Of a DNA stretch of 64,000 nt, positions 1 through 14,036 are shown one piece after another (positions within the stretch are counted from its first letter, which is position 1; every line of letters begins with the position of its first letter). The notes below the pieces were generated by a model, which was not told where the DNA came from, ran no database searches, and saw only the letters and a list, made by a program, of their open reading frames with translations. The position numbers and the translations under genes were made by a program. This stretch comes from Allodiplogaster sudhausi (lineage: Eukaryota; Nematoda; Chromadorea; Rhabditida; Diplogasteridae), in contig CALZFC010000251.1 in NCBI GenBank assembly GCA_945643635.1, positions 5,698,001-5,762,000 on the forward strand, read 5' to 3'.

Positions 1-132
1 GAGGAGGGGGAGCAGGTTGATTCCGCTTCTTCGGCCTGAACTGCCTTTGCTCGGGCGGTGGTGGAGCGGGCGGCAGCCGCGTGGCCTCTTCGATTTCTTC
101 TTCCGAAAATACTGCAAATATGATTGCAATTG

Positions 133-176
<44 letters not shown>

Positions 177-3100
177 AGTGACAATTTGTACGCGGTATGG
201 TTGAATTTTTAATCCCACAGCACTAAACTGGATTCGTGCGCATTTATCTCACTATCAATGACCCTTTTCCACTCCGACTTATCGCTCTTTCGTAGTTCTC
301 TACCAACCTTGGCTGCTCTCTCTATCACTTCACTCGTCTTACACTTCAAGTAATTAAACCAGGCATAGCCTTTAAAGCCCCTCAGTATGATATGTTCCCA
401 TTTGTGTTCAGCAGAAATTGTCATTCTCATATTGAAGAGACAGAGAGATTAAGAATGTATTGTTTGCCAAAATAAAAGAAGAGGAAAAAAAACAAACGTT
501 TCGCAGTCTGTTGCAGGCCTATGAAGGAGACTCCGTCCTTGCCTTCGCCCTGAAAGATGGAATAGTTAAAGAGTGCAGTAGTTTCTTGCTGATAAGACGG
601 TGAGCGGAAAGTAACGGAAAACCGGAAAAAGATAATCGCGAGCGACATGGAAGAGGGGAATGACCGGGATAGAAGATCGATTCATTTTTCTCTTTCCGTC
701 AAAGTACTTTAGCGCAACGCTGACCAAGATCCGGTGCACGACTCCGGGACAGGACTTGTTCAACACGGCTCATGCACCGACCTTGCACTGCTTTAGAACT
801 CCTTGCAGCGGATTTATCGATTGATTCCTACATCACCCGATGCATTGTAGCATAACGGGAGCACACAATGTTTATTCGGCCTTCTTTTTAAGAATCTTCG
901 TGAACTCTATGGGGCTAAAAAGATGATTCCAAGGCCGGTGATGCTTCTGTCGACGCTTTTCTTCTTGATGTTCGCTTTCCTGATTTCACTACCTCTGATG
1001 TTGACTCCACCATGAAAGGCGGAGCGGAAAATACGTAACATCCCAATAAACAGGAAAACTTTGTATATCCCTCTAATGCAAGGAGTGAAACGCCTTTATG
1101 GCTAAACCAAAATAATCTTTAATTTGGAAAAGTAATAAGAGGACATACGAACAATTCGTATGAAATACATTTAAGAAGGAAATAGAATGGACAAACCGCC
1201 TTGCCCAGGTCGTGATAGGCAAAAGTCTGAGCGAAGAAGGGAGCGCCTGAGCCAACAATGCACTTTTCGATAGAAGAGCGGCCAGTCAACCTCTTGCACT
1301 CCTTAAACATGTAATTTGGAAATTTAAAAGGAAAGCAAAAAAAGAAAGATCTAGACTATGCTTCAATTCCAGCCCATACTGTGCTGCTGAATAACAAACA
1401 CATTATCTATTTGCATCACTCTAATACTGTATTATTTTCAAAAACTAAACATAATATAAATCTAAATTAATTCGACATTTGATAGGGAATAAACACAGGG
1501 GCCAAAGAATAGTAATTTAGTCATGCTGGTATAGGGAGAGATCGCAGGGAAAAGGGTTGAAATGAACCACATTTATCTCGGCTTTCTAGGGAAGGGAATT
1601 CTGAACGTATTCTATCCATACCGTACACTCCGCAGTTCTCAAAAACTCTGAATGAATACGTTCAAACCTCCTTGTTCAGATTTTTTTCGAAGAGAGCCAG
1701 GTACTTATTCTGCACTCTCTGATACGGAATGGCCATCACTTTCCCTTCGCCACCAGTTAGAGATGGAATCTAAATAATTACAATAACATTAATAAAAAGA
1801 TCTTCTTGTTTAAATCCAAATGAGCATTCTCACAACAATCAAAGTAACCTGATAGTTGTCATTTAAAAGCTGATAAAAGAAAATATGCAAACCTCACGGC
1901 GCTCGGTCTTTCTCTCCTCGAGTACTAACTTGACCACTTCGTAGAGTCTGTTGCATCCCTGAAAGAATGATACAAAGAATTAGTTCTCCTTGAAACAAAA
2001 TCAAATCGTAAGAAATTGTATCTTAAAGCCGAGTCATTTTAAAAATAAAATTAATTCAAAATAATTTACCCGCATATAATCAGCTTGCATCTTTGGGTCG
2101 TTCACCCGTTTCACCTTCAGATCTGCCAGCTTTTCCTTTCTGAACAATATCACGATGTATTAAATGTTTACATTTCCTCCTCAATTTAACTTACTCCAGA
2201 GCATGTCAAATTAAAACTCTTAATCTTAAGATTAGCTTTTTTTAAAGACTTTTTGTCCACAACGAGGGCCGAGTTGTTGGTTGGCAGAGCGAAGCTAACC
2301 TTGTCCAGTTTTGTTTGTTTTACGCCACGGGAGGAGAATGATTAGGATGCGGATAAGCAGAGGCCAAAGAGCAATAGTAGGACAGGTATGGAGGAGCAGA
2401 AGACGAGCCAGAAAGAAGAGAAGGCAGACGACAAGGGTCGACAAGTGAGGAATGCCACGACAAATGACGAGCCATGGATGGATGGAAGGGAGAGGCTGCT
2501 GAGGGATAGTCAAGCGGGCTGCCCCCAACTGCCCGTGTACCACTCGATACAAGTTTTAATGCAAACAATAAATAAGTAATCAAAATTGACGCACTTTGCT
2601 TTCCCGTAGGAATGGCTGTTCCGGATATCGTCGCGAATCTCGCGACTTTGAACATCGCCACAGTTGGGAAGAAACCTCATCACACCGTCCTGGTCCTTCT
2701 TGCCTTCGCAGATATCCTTCTTAAAAATGTAACCGATTTAAAGTAAGCTTATTTCTTAAAATAAATGTAGAATAAAATTCGAAAAATTCGCCCACTTAAT
2801 ATTTACCTGTTTGCATTCTTGAAAAGGTCTATCTCTTTTAATAATAGGATATGTTCATTCGAAACAGCAACAACATAAAATATAAACAACTTGGTCGCTT
2901 CTAACACCAACCAATACAACAGCAGTGTTTAAAAAGATCTGATATTTACCAAGAACCCTCCTGAAAAGTTGCCGTGGAATATTGGGGACACTCCGAAAAC
3001 GATATAAAGACGATCGAAATCACCGATTTTCGAAAAAAAAATTTATAACAAACAAGGTTGCCTCCTGTTTCTTGGTGTTTGATCCTGCCGAAAAATCTTT

Positions 3101-4527
3101 GAACCGAGACGGTAAAACACTGTAGAAGTAGGCATGAACCAACTCGGTTGCTGAGGAAGAGCTCGAGAGAAGAGAGCTTCAGCACGTTCCTTACAAACTC
3201 GTCAACATACTTGACATCAGTTCGCTGTTCTTGGTCCTGCCGCAGATTCCTAGAGAGGATATGGCAATGTTTCATTACAACACGAACAAAATTGATTTCC
3301 TTGTTTACAGAATGAAATAATTCTCCCGAACCTCAGAGCCGTCCGGATCTGATCGACAGTCATGCCTCCGGCAGCCAAGGATTCTCCTTCCGACATTAGA
3401 ATGGCGAAGCACAGATGGGCAAAGTCCTCCTAAGGAAATGGCTTCATAGAATCAAATTCATGCGTGTCCAACCAAAAAAAAGAAGAATTTAGGAGCACAC
3501 TGACATATGGTACAAGCAAAAAATAAATAGTTAAAATAGCTCTTTTCAATTCAATAATTCAGGTTTGCTGCGTAGAAGAATATGTTCGTGATATAACAAA
3601 AGGAATTCCAAATGAAATCTCGAAACTCAAGCTTGCAGTAAAAAGAGAATTAAAGAAAGCGCACAACAGGGTCCAGCTTGAACTTGATGAGATTTCCTGT
3701 GAATTGATCGTCCGGCAACGGTACGAGATTGTCATCCACGGGCACAGTCGATTCCGAGGAGACAACCTGGGAATGTCGATGGAGTTACAACTTTTACACT
3801 CTTGAGAAATCTTTGCCAGGGCCATGAGAGCCATGTCATTCATCAAAGAACAGAGTCGAACTCTGCACGAATGAGGGGCGACTTCAGACACACATTCTAC
3901 ACTATTTCCGGAACGGAAACTTTCACTGCTATAAAAAAAATTAACAAATGCTTCCGTACCCTGGTTCATCACAAGATAATAAATCTAAATATAAGAGGAG
4001 CAACTAACATTGTCCCCACCACCATCGTGGCCATACGCGCGAGGATGAGCGTATGGATCTGACCGCGTGTCGTACCGGCTGCTGCTTCCGTTCAAGGTCG
4101 ACTTTACATGAGAATATCAGAGGTTTCAATCCGACAATTGGGTTGTGTATGGCTGTTAGGATCGGGACTATTCAGTATTGCAAACTAGACGAACAACAAC
4201 GACAAACAATCGAGAATTCCCTATCCATTATCCTCTATCCATTCACTATACCCCACGTGTCACCACGTAAATAAATAAATAAATCAATCAATCAATCAAT
4301 CAATTCCTTGCACACCTCATCTTCGCTGCTGATCTCCGAATTCGTGACGGATTCGCGATAGAACTCAGGCCTGGAAACATAGAAAAACTGCTGACAAATC
4401 CGTCGCTATTCGGTTATCTGTACACACCCGAAAAACAAATCCTTTAAAAATTGAATCTTAAAAGAAGGATGAATTACGCAACATACTCGCTGGTATCGGA
4501 GTATTCGTCCTGATATCGACCCGCCAT
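1..4527 (-). CDS. Unrecognised multi-exon protein, 3' end beyond the window
   Basis: I do not recognise the family. Start ATG 4527-4525 (begins MAGRYQDEYSD). Exons with agreeing phases, in coding order: 4527-4487, 4370-4316, 4101-4020, 3928-3903, 3766-3665 (or 3668), 3429-3332, 3249-3144, 2719-2595, 2139-2070, 1958-1893, 1769-1668, 1301-1197, 1072-993, 801-725. Exons 3, 4 and the last two are the least certain. Further coding exons probably lie around 590-480 and 400-240 (IILRGFKGYAWFNYLKC). The last visible exon, 111-1, reads as acidic then proline-rich in its likeliest frame (LPPAPPPPEQ). The N-terminal ~90 residues are Ser/Asp/Glu-rich and look disordered. The middle is charged and helical with no obvious membrane segment or signal peptide. 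No catalytic motif was seen. Many acceptors end AAG rather than CAG. It could be a cytosolic or nuclear scaffold, but no function should be assigned. Confidence 0.6.
138..174. repeat. (GA)n microsatellite in an intron
   Basis: Uninterrupted GA dinucleotides on the plus strand, inside an intron of the minus-strand gene. They therefore read as (CT)n in the pre-mRNA, near the acceptor side of the last visible exon's upstream intron. Confidence 0.9.
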
Positions 4528-5191
4528 CGCCAACACTGCAAAAAATGCCCATTTAAAAACAAGAAGAAATGAATCGGACAAGCATTTTCCAAGATAATTC
4601 TTTGAGGATGCGCGTAGGTTTTGGTGCGATGTGAGCGTTGTTTCGTAAACACGAGAACACCGTACGCTCACTTCCAGGAATATTACACCAAAATATTTTC
4701 ACTTTAAAAAATGACGTTACCGGCCTCTTTAGGATGACCGAATTATCTAGTTTGGCTCATTTTCGTTATGCATTCAAAGGTCCGTCTGTTTTTTTAGCCA
4801 GAAAGTGCTTCTTCTTTCTCCTCTGCACTCTCCAATAAGATGATATACTTCGGAAAGCAATACCGCATGGATTCATGTGATTGGCTTACAAACGAATAGG
4901 AAAAAAACCGTTTATTTGAAAAGATATATGCAATGGGACAAACCGTAAGCAATGCATGCAGCTTTAAACTCAACAAATCGTTAATAATTGTCAGATCTAG
5001 TAGTAATTATAAACTTGGAGGACGGGAGTAATGGCGTCTGAGGTATGCTATTTCTAATAACAACCAACTACCGCTGACCGTGCAGTGGAGGCAGTGGAAA
5101 TGTTCCGTGTCGCGATATGGAACGTAACATTTTACACTACCTCTTCTGCTCATGGTCTTGGCAGGAGGTCAAAATGTGGAAGAGAATGGAA

Positions 5192-5240
<49 letters not shown>

Positions 5241-5556
5241 AGGGAGGAGGGACAGAGTTGGAAAGGAATTGGGGAGAAAGGGTGTGAGAAGATAGAAGTT
5301 CAGAGATGAAGCAAAGAATTGCCGAGTACGGTAAGCCTTGCGGCCTGCCTGCGATCTAGGAAAATCTAAAAAGATAAAACCGCTTACAAGATCAGAAATG
5401 GAGAATGCGGTCCTCTTTATTGGCTTCTTATCAGCACGCGCCTCTTCGCCTCTTCACCATTCCGAGTTACCTTTGTCGATCGATCTGTGAATCAGAGACC
5501 TGACGTCAAAATATGACGTGACTAGCGTGTGAATCAGTAAGATAATGTGGAGGAGT

Positions 5557-5600
<44 letters not shown>

Positions 5601-6330
5601 GAGCGAGAAGAGGGGCACATCGGATGAGAAGCAGCCGGGTGCCGGAGGTGTACTGGCCGTACGAATTGAACTGCCCCCAAGAGTTCAGCTCTCCGCTCAG
5701 TTGTCCATATGTCGTTTCTCTCACTCTCTGTTCTCTCTTCCTCATTCTGTCTCGCCATCTCTTTCTCTCTCTAATCCTCTCTTACATACTTTCACTCTAC
5801 ACTGTTCTCTCTCCTTCAACAATTCTCTCAGGCCATCGGTCAAACCAGGAAACGGGTTTAAAAGGTGCTGTCAGCATAATTTGAAAGCTACCGTACCTTT
5901 CAGAGTTAAACCGTTTTCAGATCTTTAAATTGCGCCTGTGTTCCAAGCAATTCAGGTGAAAACTAACGTGAACGGAGGAAACAATACGAATCTGGGGATT
6001 GAAAAAAAGAGCTATTCAAGTCTCTCATTGTTGAAATAGAACTATCTATCCGCCCTTCCTATGTCTCCCCTTATTGTTAGTAAATACTAACAAGAACCTA
6101 TTTTAGCCAATCGTAATGTAGTTCCTTTTCCTCACTATAACTTATCTCTCCACATTCTTCAACTGCCCTTTCTCTTTTGTTTCCCTTTCGTGTTCAATAG
6201 ACTTCTACACAATGAAAGACATAATAAATGTAGCCGTAAATAAGCTTGGAGAGATGAAACCTAAAGATAATATTGGAGTATCATAGACAACCTGGAATTG
6301 TACTACTAAAAGAGCGGGGAGGAAATAATC
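4528..6330. other. Non-coding spacer with two (GA)n arrays
   Basis: No credible gene was seen. It holds perfect (GA)n arrays at about 5194-5238 and 5551-5598 and otherwise AT-rich or mixed sequence. Apparent reading frames here are Arg-Glu or Leu-Ser repeats produced by the microsatellites. Confidence 0.7.
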
Positions 6331-6427
6331 ACCGGCAATAAAGATGGAAACGGGGACGGAAAGAGCGACGGGGATAGATATAGATAGAGATTGAGAGAGA
6401 GAGCGTTAGAGCCTGAGAGTGATGGCG

Positions 6428-6458
<31 letters not shown>

Positions 6459-7268
6459 AAGAGAGAGAGAGGAGGGAACAGGTGATATACAAGTGCCAGG
6501 TGAAGAGAGAACCACAGCCAGGGAGAGAGTGCTGCACAGCAGAGTCGATACAGTAGTTGTGCGGACGAATGAACGACGAGAGAGGCGAGGTTAGCAGAGA
6601 AATGGCCAGTAGAGAGGGACACAAAGGAGAGAGGCAGGATGGATTGGCGAGGGAGGCGAGGAGTATAGAATTATAAAAAAAAACTGTTGTGAGAGTGCCC
6701 ATAAGCGAGAGAGAGAGAGAGAGAGAGAAAAGGAAAGAAAGGAAAAAAAGGGAAGAGAAAATGCAGCCCAGGTGTTCGTGCGGACGTGCAGGATGGAAGG
6801 AAACGATGGGATGACGGGGCAAGAGGGCCAAGCAGCAAAAAATGGGAACGATGAATCGACGAAGCAAGGATGGGAAGGGGAGAAGGGAGCGGGACAGAGA
6901 GAGAGAGAGTGAAAATAAGAAGAAAAAATGAAGAAGAAAGTGTGTGGTAGAGACAGAGAGACTGCGAAAGAGAGTAAAGAGTCATGGATAGAGAGAAGAG
7001 AGACACGAGAGAAATGGTGTTCAGTGCAAGAAAATGAATGAATGAATGACATGCAGAGAAGGAGTCGGAAGGGGGGGGGGTGGAAAGATGGAATGTCCGT
7101 CCTGTCATTGCACAGCGAGAGAAAGGTAAGAATGAAGACGGAGAATTTGAGATGGAATTTTAAAAAAAGGGAGAATTGAGCACAGGTGGGGGGATGAGTT
7201 TGTGCCTTCATTATTCACTGAGAGGGAGAACTAGAGGGGATAGACCGAGAGAGAAGGAGCGAGAGAGA

Positions 7269-7308
<40 letters not shown>

Positions 7309-7920
7309 GAGTTTTGAGATAAATAGAGATGAAAAAGGCAAAAGCTTTTTTCTAGAGTGCTACTAGTAAATGGAAATCGGGAGGAAAGATCACGTAATAG
7401 GCTTAAGGAATGAGAGAGAGAGAGAGAGAGAGAGAGATCTACTGGAGAGGGAGTGGGAGAGGGCGAGAGAAAGACAGACGGAGAAAAAGAGCTTCCATTT
7501 ATATGCCTAAAGTGCATATTCTCGTTCTGGTGCAAGAGCCGACTCTTTTTCTGCTTCTTCATCTTCATCTAATCTCCCGTCGTTGCTACGGAGCACGGCG
7601 TTGTCATACTAACCAGACACTTTCTGCAACTTGCTGGGGAAGGACGACCACAGATTGACATTCTTCAACAAGAGGGTATGAAATGGACGGAGAGTGAGTG
7701 AGAGAGAGAGAGAGAGAACAGAGATAAGAAGGAGAGGTGGGGCGAGAGAGACGTTCCACACAGAAACTAGCTGGCCTCTCTTGGCCGAGACCATTCTGGT
7801 TCGTCTTGTCTTGCTGCGCAGCTCGAGCCAATCATGAAGAAGACCTTTAGCCCCCTCAGCCGCTCCCTCCCATTCCGCGTCTTCATTCAAAAGGATGCCA
7901 GTTGTGATATCTCGTCAAGC

Positions 7921-7958
<38 letters not shown>

Positions 7959-8217
7959 CAGAGAGAGAGAGAGGAGAGAAGCAGATCGAGACAGAGGGAA
8001 AGAAGCAAAGATGGAGGGACGAGAGAAAGCAGAGCAATAGTCCGATGGGCCAGAACGAGCGAGGCAGTTGTCGACAACGAGATAACGACAAAAACTGAAA
8101 AAGCTTGCGCTGCAATAGTGACGACGACTCCGAAAAGGTAAGAGTGACGGAAAGGAAGGAGGCTAGAGAAGGGATGGAGGGAGAGGAAGAAGGGAAGAGA
8201 GTGAGAGAAGAGAGAAA

Positions 8218-8258
<41 letters not shown>

Positions 8259-8317
8259 GAGAAAACAAAAAGTTAAGAGTGAGGAAGAGGGAGGAAGATA
8301 GAGGGTCCACGAAGCTT

Positions 8318-8366
<49 letters not shown>

Positions 8367-8725
8367 CAGAGGGGCTGAGAGAGAAGTGGGAAAAGACACC
8401 TCGTCATGACTTCAGATTATGTAGATCGCCTATCAATCGAATGGCAAACTACGCCATTCTTCTGGCCTTTTCTCCTTCTTCAAACGGTTAAGATAAAAAT
8501 GGAGAGAATAGAGTAAGGAGAGAGAAAGAGCATGCTAAATAGAGAGAGAACAGAGAAAATAAAAAGGTGCCTGCCAGTTGGAAATCGTGACTGGCGAGAG
8601 GAGCTGCAGCACAGAAAGAAAGCATGTGAAGGAGAAGGGAAAGAAACAGTGACAAGCCAGGCTCCACGTAAACGAAGAGGACGATTCAGTAGAGGAAAGG
8701 AGAAGTGAAGAAGGGCCAAAGTACA

Positions 8726-8760
<35 letters not shown>

Positions 8761-9470
8761 AAGAGAGAGAGAGAGAACAAAGAGAGGAAGAGAGCAAGAG
8801 AGAGACTGAAAGGAAAGAGAGAAAAATGAGGAGGGAGAGAGGACATGAGACAGTGTTAAAAGAGAGTGCACTTTTTCCGTTCGTGCTATCACAAGTGCGG
8901 CTGGTCCCAGAGAAAAGGCGGGAGGAATTCAGGAGAGAGAGAGAGAGAGAGAGCGAGAGCAGCTAGGGCAGAAACCGAGAAGAAATGAAAGTAGTCGGAG
9001 AAAACGGGACAGAAATGCAACGTGAGAGGAAGAAACACCAGAGAAGGCGGAGAGCGAACCAAATGAAAGGGGGTTGGAAGGGGAAAGAGGGGTGGTTGCA
9101 AAAGTGCAATGTTGGAGGAGCGGGGGGGGGGGCTAGGGAGTGGAGAGGGGTGGAAGAGAGAAGGGAGATAGAGTGTGAGAAGGAAGGAGAGAGAGAGCAG
9201 AGAAGGAAAGAGAGAAAGAGAGAGAGAGAGTGTGAGAGGGAATGAGAGTGAGAGGGAAGGAGAGAGTGAGAGGGAAGGAGAAGGAGTGAGAGAGAGGGAG
9301 AGAGAGACTGCCACGACTGAGACTCTGCTTCCCATCCAACCATTGTACGCACCAGCAAGAAGAAGGAGTGAAAAGAAAGAGAATGCAGATAAAGAATGAG
9401 GAAGGGGCGACCATTTCCGACTGTGAAAGGGATCTAGAATAATGAAAAGAAAGCACAATGTAAATTAGGA
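6330..9470. repeat. 3-kb purine-rich (GA)n block
   Basis: Plus strand is almost entirely A and G for about 3.1 kb. It contains many nested (GA)n runs (for example 7270-7305, 7922-7972, 8224-8255, 8322-8366, 8728-8776) separated by degenerate GAAAGAG/GGGAGA text, plus G-runs at about 7072-7081 and 9122-9132. I see no coding exon in it. Long open frames on both strands encode only ER/RE or SL repeats. Confidence 0.85.
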
Positions 9471-9629
9471 AGAGAAGAAAAGAAAGATTTTTAAGAACTA
9501 AGTAAAGCCAAAAGATTACGATAGCATATTCAAGGAATTTGTTTCCCTCGAAGAAACAGAGGAAAATAAAGTGATCTTTAAAAGAACGAAATATTCATGC
9601 TGCACTTTGAGCAATATATTCAGCTAAAA

Positions 9630-9976
9630 TTGTTTTCTATCTTTCTCACAGTCTCTCTTTAAGTCTCTCTCTCTCTCTTTCTCTCACTCTCTCTCCCTCC
9701 ATTCGATCTCTCGATAGCACTATATTAGCTCCTATCGCACTTTCCTCTTCCATCGCTTCTCTACAACTCTTCCTCCCTCATTTTGAAGCCTCTTTTACTG
9801 TTATCCTGCATCTCTCTCCCGTTTCTCTCTCCCAGATGTCGCGGTCTCTCCTTTTGGTGATGTCCTACTAAAATCCATCTACCTCTTTTCTCTTTTCTTC
9901 TCTTCGTGTCTATTTTCTCTCTCACTCACTCTTACTTTATTCTTTGCTGCTCCTCTCTTTTTCTCTTTCTTCTCTC

Positions 9977-10012
<36 letters not shown>

Positions 10013-10110
10013 TCTTCTCTCACCCTCTTTCTCTCACTCTCTCTCTCACCCTCTTTCTCTCACTCTCTCACTCTCTCTCTCTCTGTCTCTCTCATGCACA
10101 CATACGTCTA
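9630..10110. repeat. Pyrimidine-rich (CT)n block
   Basis: The plus strand switches from purine-rich to pyrimidine-rich, with (CT)n runs, longest about 9978-10012, and CTCTCACC variants. It is the mirror-image composition of the adjacent 6330-9470 block. No gene was seen. Confidence 0.85.
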
Positions 10111-10850
10111 CGCTAGTGTATACGTAAGTGCATTCATAGGGTGGGAGCGGGTGCTGTCTAGCAAGGACTGAAGCCTTGCATCGGCTAGACAGCCGGCCAT
10201 GCGGGCGCTCTCTTCTCTTCTCTCTCTTTCTCTGTCGCACTCTCCCGCTTCCCTTCACTCTCTCCTCGCCCTCTAGTCGTCCCTCATCTCTCTCCTCTCC
10301 CCTCGGGCAATGTTTCGCTCGCTTTGCACTTTCCCGCTCTATAGACTCGGGCCCTTTTCTCCACTTTCGAAGCTATCTCGGTACGGAAAATTTTAGTCCC
10401 CATAAAGACGCTTCACTCTCTTTCTGTCACCAAAAGATGCTTGTTTAAAAATAAATTTCTAAAATTAAACTTTTTTTTTCATTTTTTTTAAATAAATGAA
10501 ACAGCTCAACAAATATTTAAATTCTACAAAGATACAAACTCAAGCTTCCACTGCTTGCTATGGCCACGACCACTGTTTCCATCACCGAGTAACCGATTGC
10601 AGATGGACTGACTATTACGTAGACGCGGACGGGGGTCTACCCAAGGTGTCTGGGGATACGGTTGGCAAGGGGGGGGGGAAGTCCAAGTCGAGAGAGGGAG
10701 AGGACATGTTGTTGTCCGCCAGTTGTTGATGTTGATGTTATGGAAAGCTCTGCAGAAGAGCTGTAGATGACCAGAGGAGTTGGGAGGAGCGGTTGACTGG
10801 CCAGGTTGGGACGCAATGAATACCACTCGAATCAGGAGGGGACGAGAGGA
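10111..10850. other. Mixed non-coding stretch with one strong hairpin
   Basis: Non-repetitive window between two repeat blocks. It contains an imperfect palindrome at 10153-10193 and a poly-T/AT-rich patch at 10445-10500. No gene with credible codon usage was seen. Confidence 0.5.
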
Positions 10851-11082
10851 GGGGCTGCAGAGGGAGGGAGAGAGAGAGAGAGAGGAAGGGAGGGAGGGAG
10901 AGAGAGGCAGGGAGAGGAGGGAGAAGCAGAGAGTGGGAGAGCAGAATTGGACGACGACTGACTCGTTGCTGCTGCACTGCACTGGCTCGCTCTGTGCTGA
11001 GGCTGTCTCCTCCTCCCCCTCCCTCCCTTTCTCTAGTCTCTCTCCCTCTCACTCTGCCTCCTCCGCATCACTCCGCCCTCTT

Positions 11083-11132
<50 letters not shown>

Positions 11133-11415
11133 CTCTCCTTCTTCTGTTCTTCGCAGAGCCTACGCCGAGCTCGCTCTGCTCCGCCGCGTTTCGGATAGCG
11201 AGAGAACAAGGGGATAAGAGAGGAGTAGAGCACGAAACGGCGAGAGTACACGCAAAGTGCAGAGGGTCAAGAGGCTATCTTTGGATGAGAGAGGGCGCAG
11301 CTGCAAGAGACGACAGGCGGCTAGACAAAAAAAGTGCATTACAAGGGCAAAAAAGACTCTCTGACACGGACAGATACGAACGTGAGCGGCTGCGGGGAGA
11401 GAACAAGAGTGAGCG

Positions 11416-11464
<49 letters not shown>

Positions 11465-11710
11465 GATGAGAGATAGCGAGAGAGCGAGAGGGAGAGAGGC
11501 GGCGAGAGAAAAAAGAGGAAGGCTGCTGCTTCGCTAAAGTGGACGATGCTGCTGGGCTTACCCTGTGCAGACCAGAGAAGAAGCGAGAGACTGTGAGATG
11601 AGAGGAGAGAGCAGCATCATCGAAAGGAGAGTACACTGAGAGAGACGAAAGTGCAGAGAGTTCAAAGAGGCGCGGAGGAGCCTGCCTGAAGGGGAGAGAA
11701 AAGCAGAGAG

Positions 11711-11746
<36 letters not shown>

Positions 11747-12510
11747 CGTGCGAGAGAGAGAAAGAGAGAGGGAGAAGGGGAGAAGACAAGAAGGGAATGA
11801 ACCTATCTAGCAGCAAAGAGGCCCTCTGGCTGCTGCAAAAAGGGCAAGAGGGAAGCAGCAGTGAAACGGCGAAGGAGGATGGGGGCTGACAAAGGAGAAA
11901 CTATGGGAAGAGAGAGAGAGAGAGATGGAGAGAGAGAGAGAGAGAGAATTTTGCACAGCCATGAGAAGGAAATTTAAGGCGAACTAGAGAGTGTGTAAGC
12001 AGAGAAAGAGAGAGAAAGTGATTGAGAGAAAGGGGAAGAAATTACAGAGACAGACAGGCAGACGATGCTAGATGGGAGTAAAAAAAAACAGTGACTTGGC
12101 CAAGGCTTCCCCCGGCGCTGCAAAGGATGACCGTTTGCACGTACGAAGGAATTGCGAGAGGAGCGCAAAAAGATCATGAATGGGCTGAGAGAGTGAGAGG
12201 GGCAGAGAGACGCAGACAAAGAGGGGAACAGAGAAAAGAGGTGAAACTGGCCCGACTGCCGGCCTACACTGTTTCTTGCTTGATTTTCAAGGAGCCAAGG
12301 ACGGAGGAGGGAGAGAGAGAGAGAGAGAATGGAAAGAAAGAGAGGAAGAGAAAAGCAGGAAGTGCAGCTGCGCCATTTACTTTTGCGTCTACTCTGCACA
12401 CAAGAGTACAAGTCGGGAGATGAGAAGAGAGAGCGAGAGAAAGAGAGAGAGAGAGAGAGAGGGCGAGAGAGAGAGCGAGAAAGAGAGAGGGAGGATAGAG
12501 TGTGAGAATT
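10850..12510. repeat. Alternating (GA)n and (CT)n block
   Basis: Purine-rich at about 10850-10940, pyrimidine-rich at about 11010-11150 (long (CT)n at 11089-11129), then purine-rich again with (GA)n at about 11418-11458, 11715-11760, 11908-11946 and 12433-12490. No supported gene. Confidence 0.8.
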
Positions 12511-13720
12511 CGAGAGAATATGAAACGAGGATGAAAATGAAAGTTTTTGATGACAAAATGGAACTACGAAAACGCTGTGCAGTAAACGATTTCGCTGACC
12601 ATGAGCAGGGGCTTGTCCTGGGGAAAGTAAAATAAGAAAAAAGAAATCTAGAAGTCTTCTACTAAAATTTAAGCAGCTCTGATGTGCGCTACTTCTCAAA
12701 ATCGATAAACGTGGATCCCTAACAAAAACGTATATTTTTCAAGTGCCTTCGACCTAAACAGTGCTTTATATCAGTGACTAACAGCTACTAAGAGCTAAAT
12801 ATGCCCGATTTCCTATACGACATTCAAATACCTTCTTAGTGATACCAATGAACGACTCTCTTCCAGATCCAATTTCCGTAAAGATCCTACACAACCGAAA
12901 CCTATTTAGAAGGCTCTTTGACTTTCTGCCTATTTAACAAAATGAAACACACAGCACTTCCAAAGGATGGCAGATTCGCTAGCCTTGACTGCGATGTCAT
13001 GCAGCTTGAAATCCTCTTGCAGTGAAACCTAAGCCAAGAGGAGAAAACTGATGAAATTAGCCGTAGAGTCCTTCTAATCGTCAAATTCTGTAGCCTTTTC
13101 CATCTAAACACTGTTTAGTGCTCCAAGGTACAGAATTGTGCAACCTCGTTCCGAACCACCTGCGTTTCCGAGCATCAGCTCTGCCGTTCCTATCCTTTGC
13201 AACCGATGTTTCCTACTTTTTGAACTTGTCTATTTCCAGTAATCTAAATTACTAAACTAGTACAGCAGGTGGCACCATGCATTTTCCTAGAGGATGCGAG
13301 TTCGATAGAGAACAGAGAAGCGAGAGAGAGAGAGACGGGGAGAGACGGAGAGAGAGAGAGAGAGCGAGTTATACGAGAGTGATGGAGAGGGGCAAAAAAG
13401 GGGGGGGGGCAGAAGTGGAGGATGGCTCGCCGGCTGGCGGCTCTTGGTGCTGCCAGCAATGGTGTTCAAGGCCAGGCACCGGGTGCCACGGCATTCTTTT
13501 GCACTTTTGGCCACTTCCATCTCTCTTTCTCTCGCGCTCTCTCTTCATGCCCCTCATTCTCTTCTTTATCTCTCTCTGCCCTCCCTCCCTCACCTTTCCG
13601 CTCCCTCTCTCTCTTCCTCTTTCTCCTCCTCCCCCCTCACGCTTTCTGCCTACAACATCACTAACGGCGCCATTCTACGATCAGTGAACCCTGGTTTCTG
13701 TGTTCCTTTCTCTTCTCTTC

Positions 13721-13765
<45 letters not shown>

Positions 13766-13997
13766 AGCCTTTCTCCGTTACCTCTGTTGCTAAACACACA
13801 AGCATCCACACTCTCAAGACCTTCACATCCTTCCTTCATCGAACAACAAACAAGCCGGAAGTGGTCCGGGACATAGAGAATCAGAAGAGCGCTTTCAGAA
13901 GTTGGGGATCAAGAGGGAGAAGATGAGAGCAGAGATGAATACATATAAACTGAGACAGGGCGGAAAAGAGAGAGAGGGAGAGAGGGAGAGAGAGGGA

Positions 13998-14036
<39 letters not shown>

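Noticed and set aside
6406..9458. Many open frames of 100-200 codons on both strands
   Set aside because: They translate to Arg-Glu or Leu-Ser repeats from (GA)n/(CT)n, without splice context or normal codon usage.
11160..12699. Minus-strand frames over 200 codons with hydrophobic Leu/Ser content
   Set aside because: Same microsatellite artefact. The apparent membrane helices are poly-(Ser-Leu).
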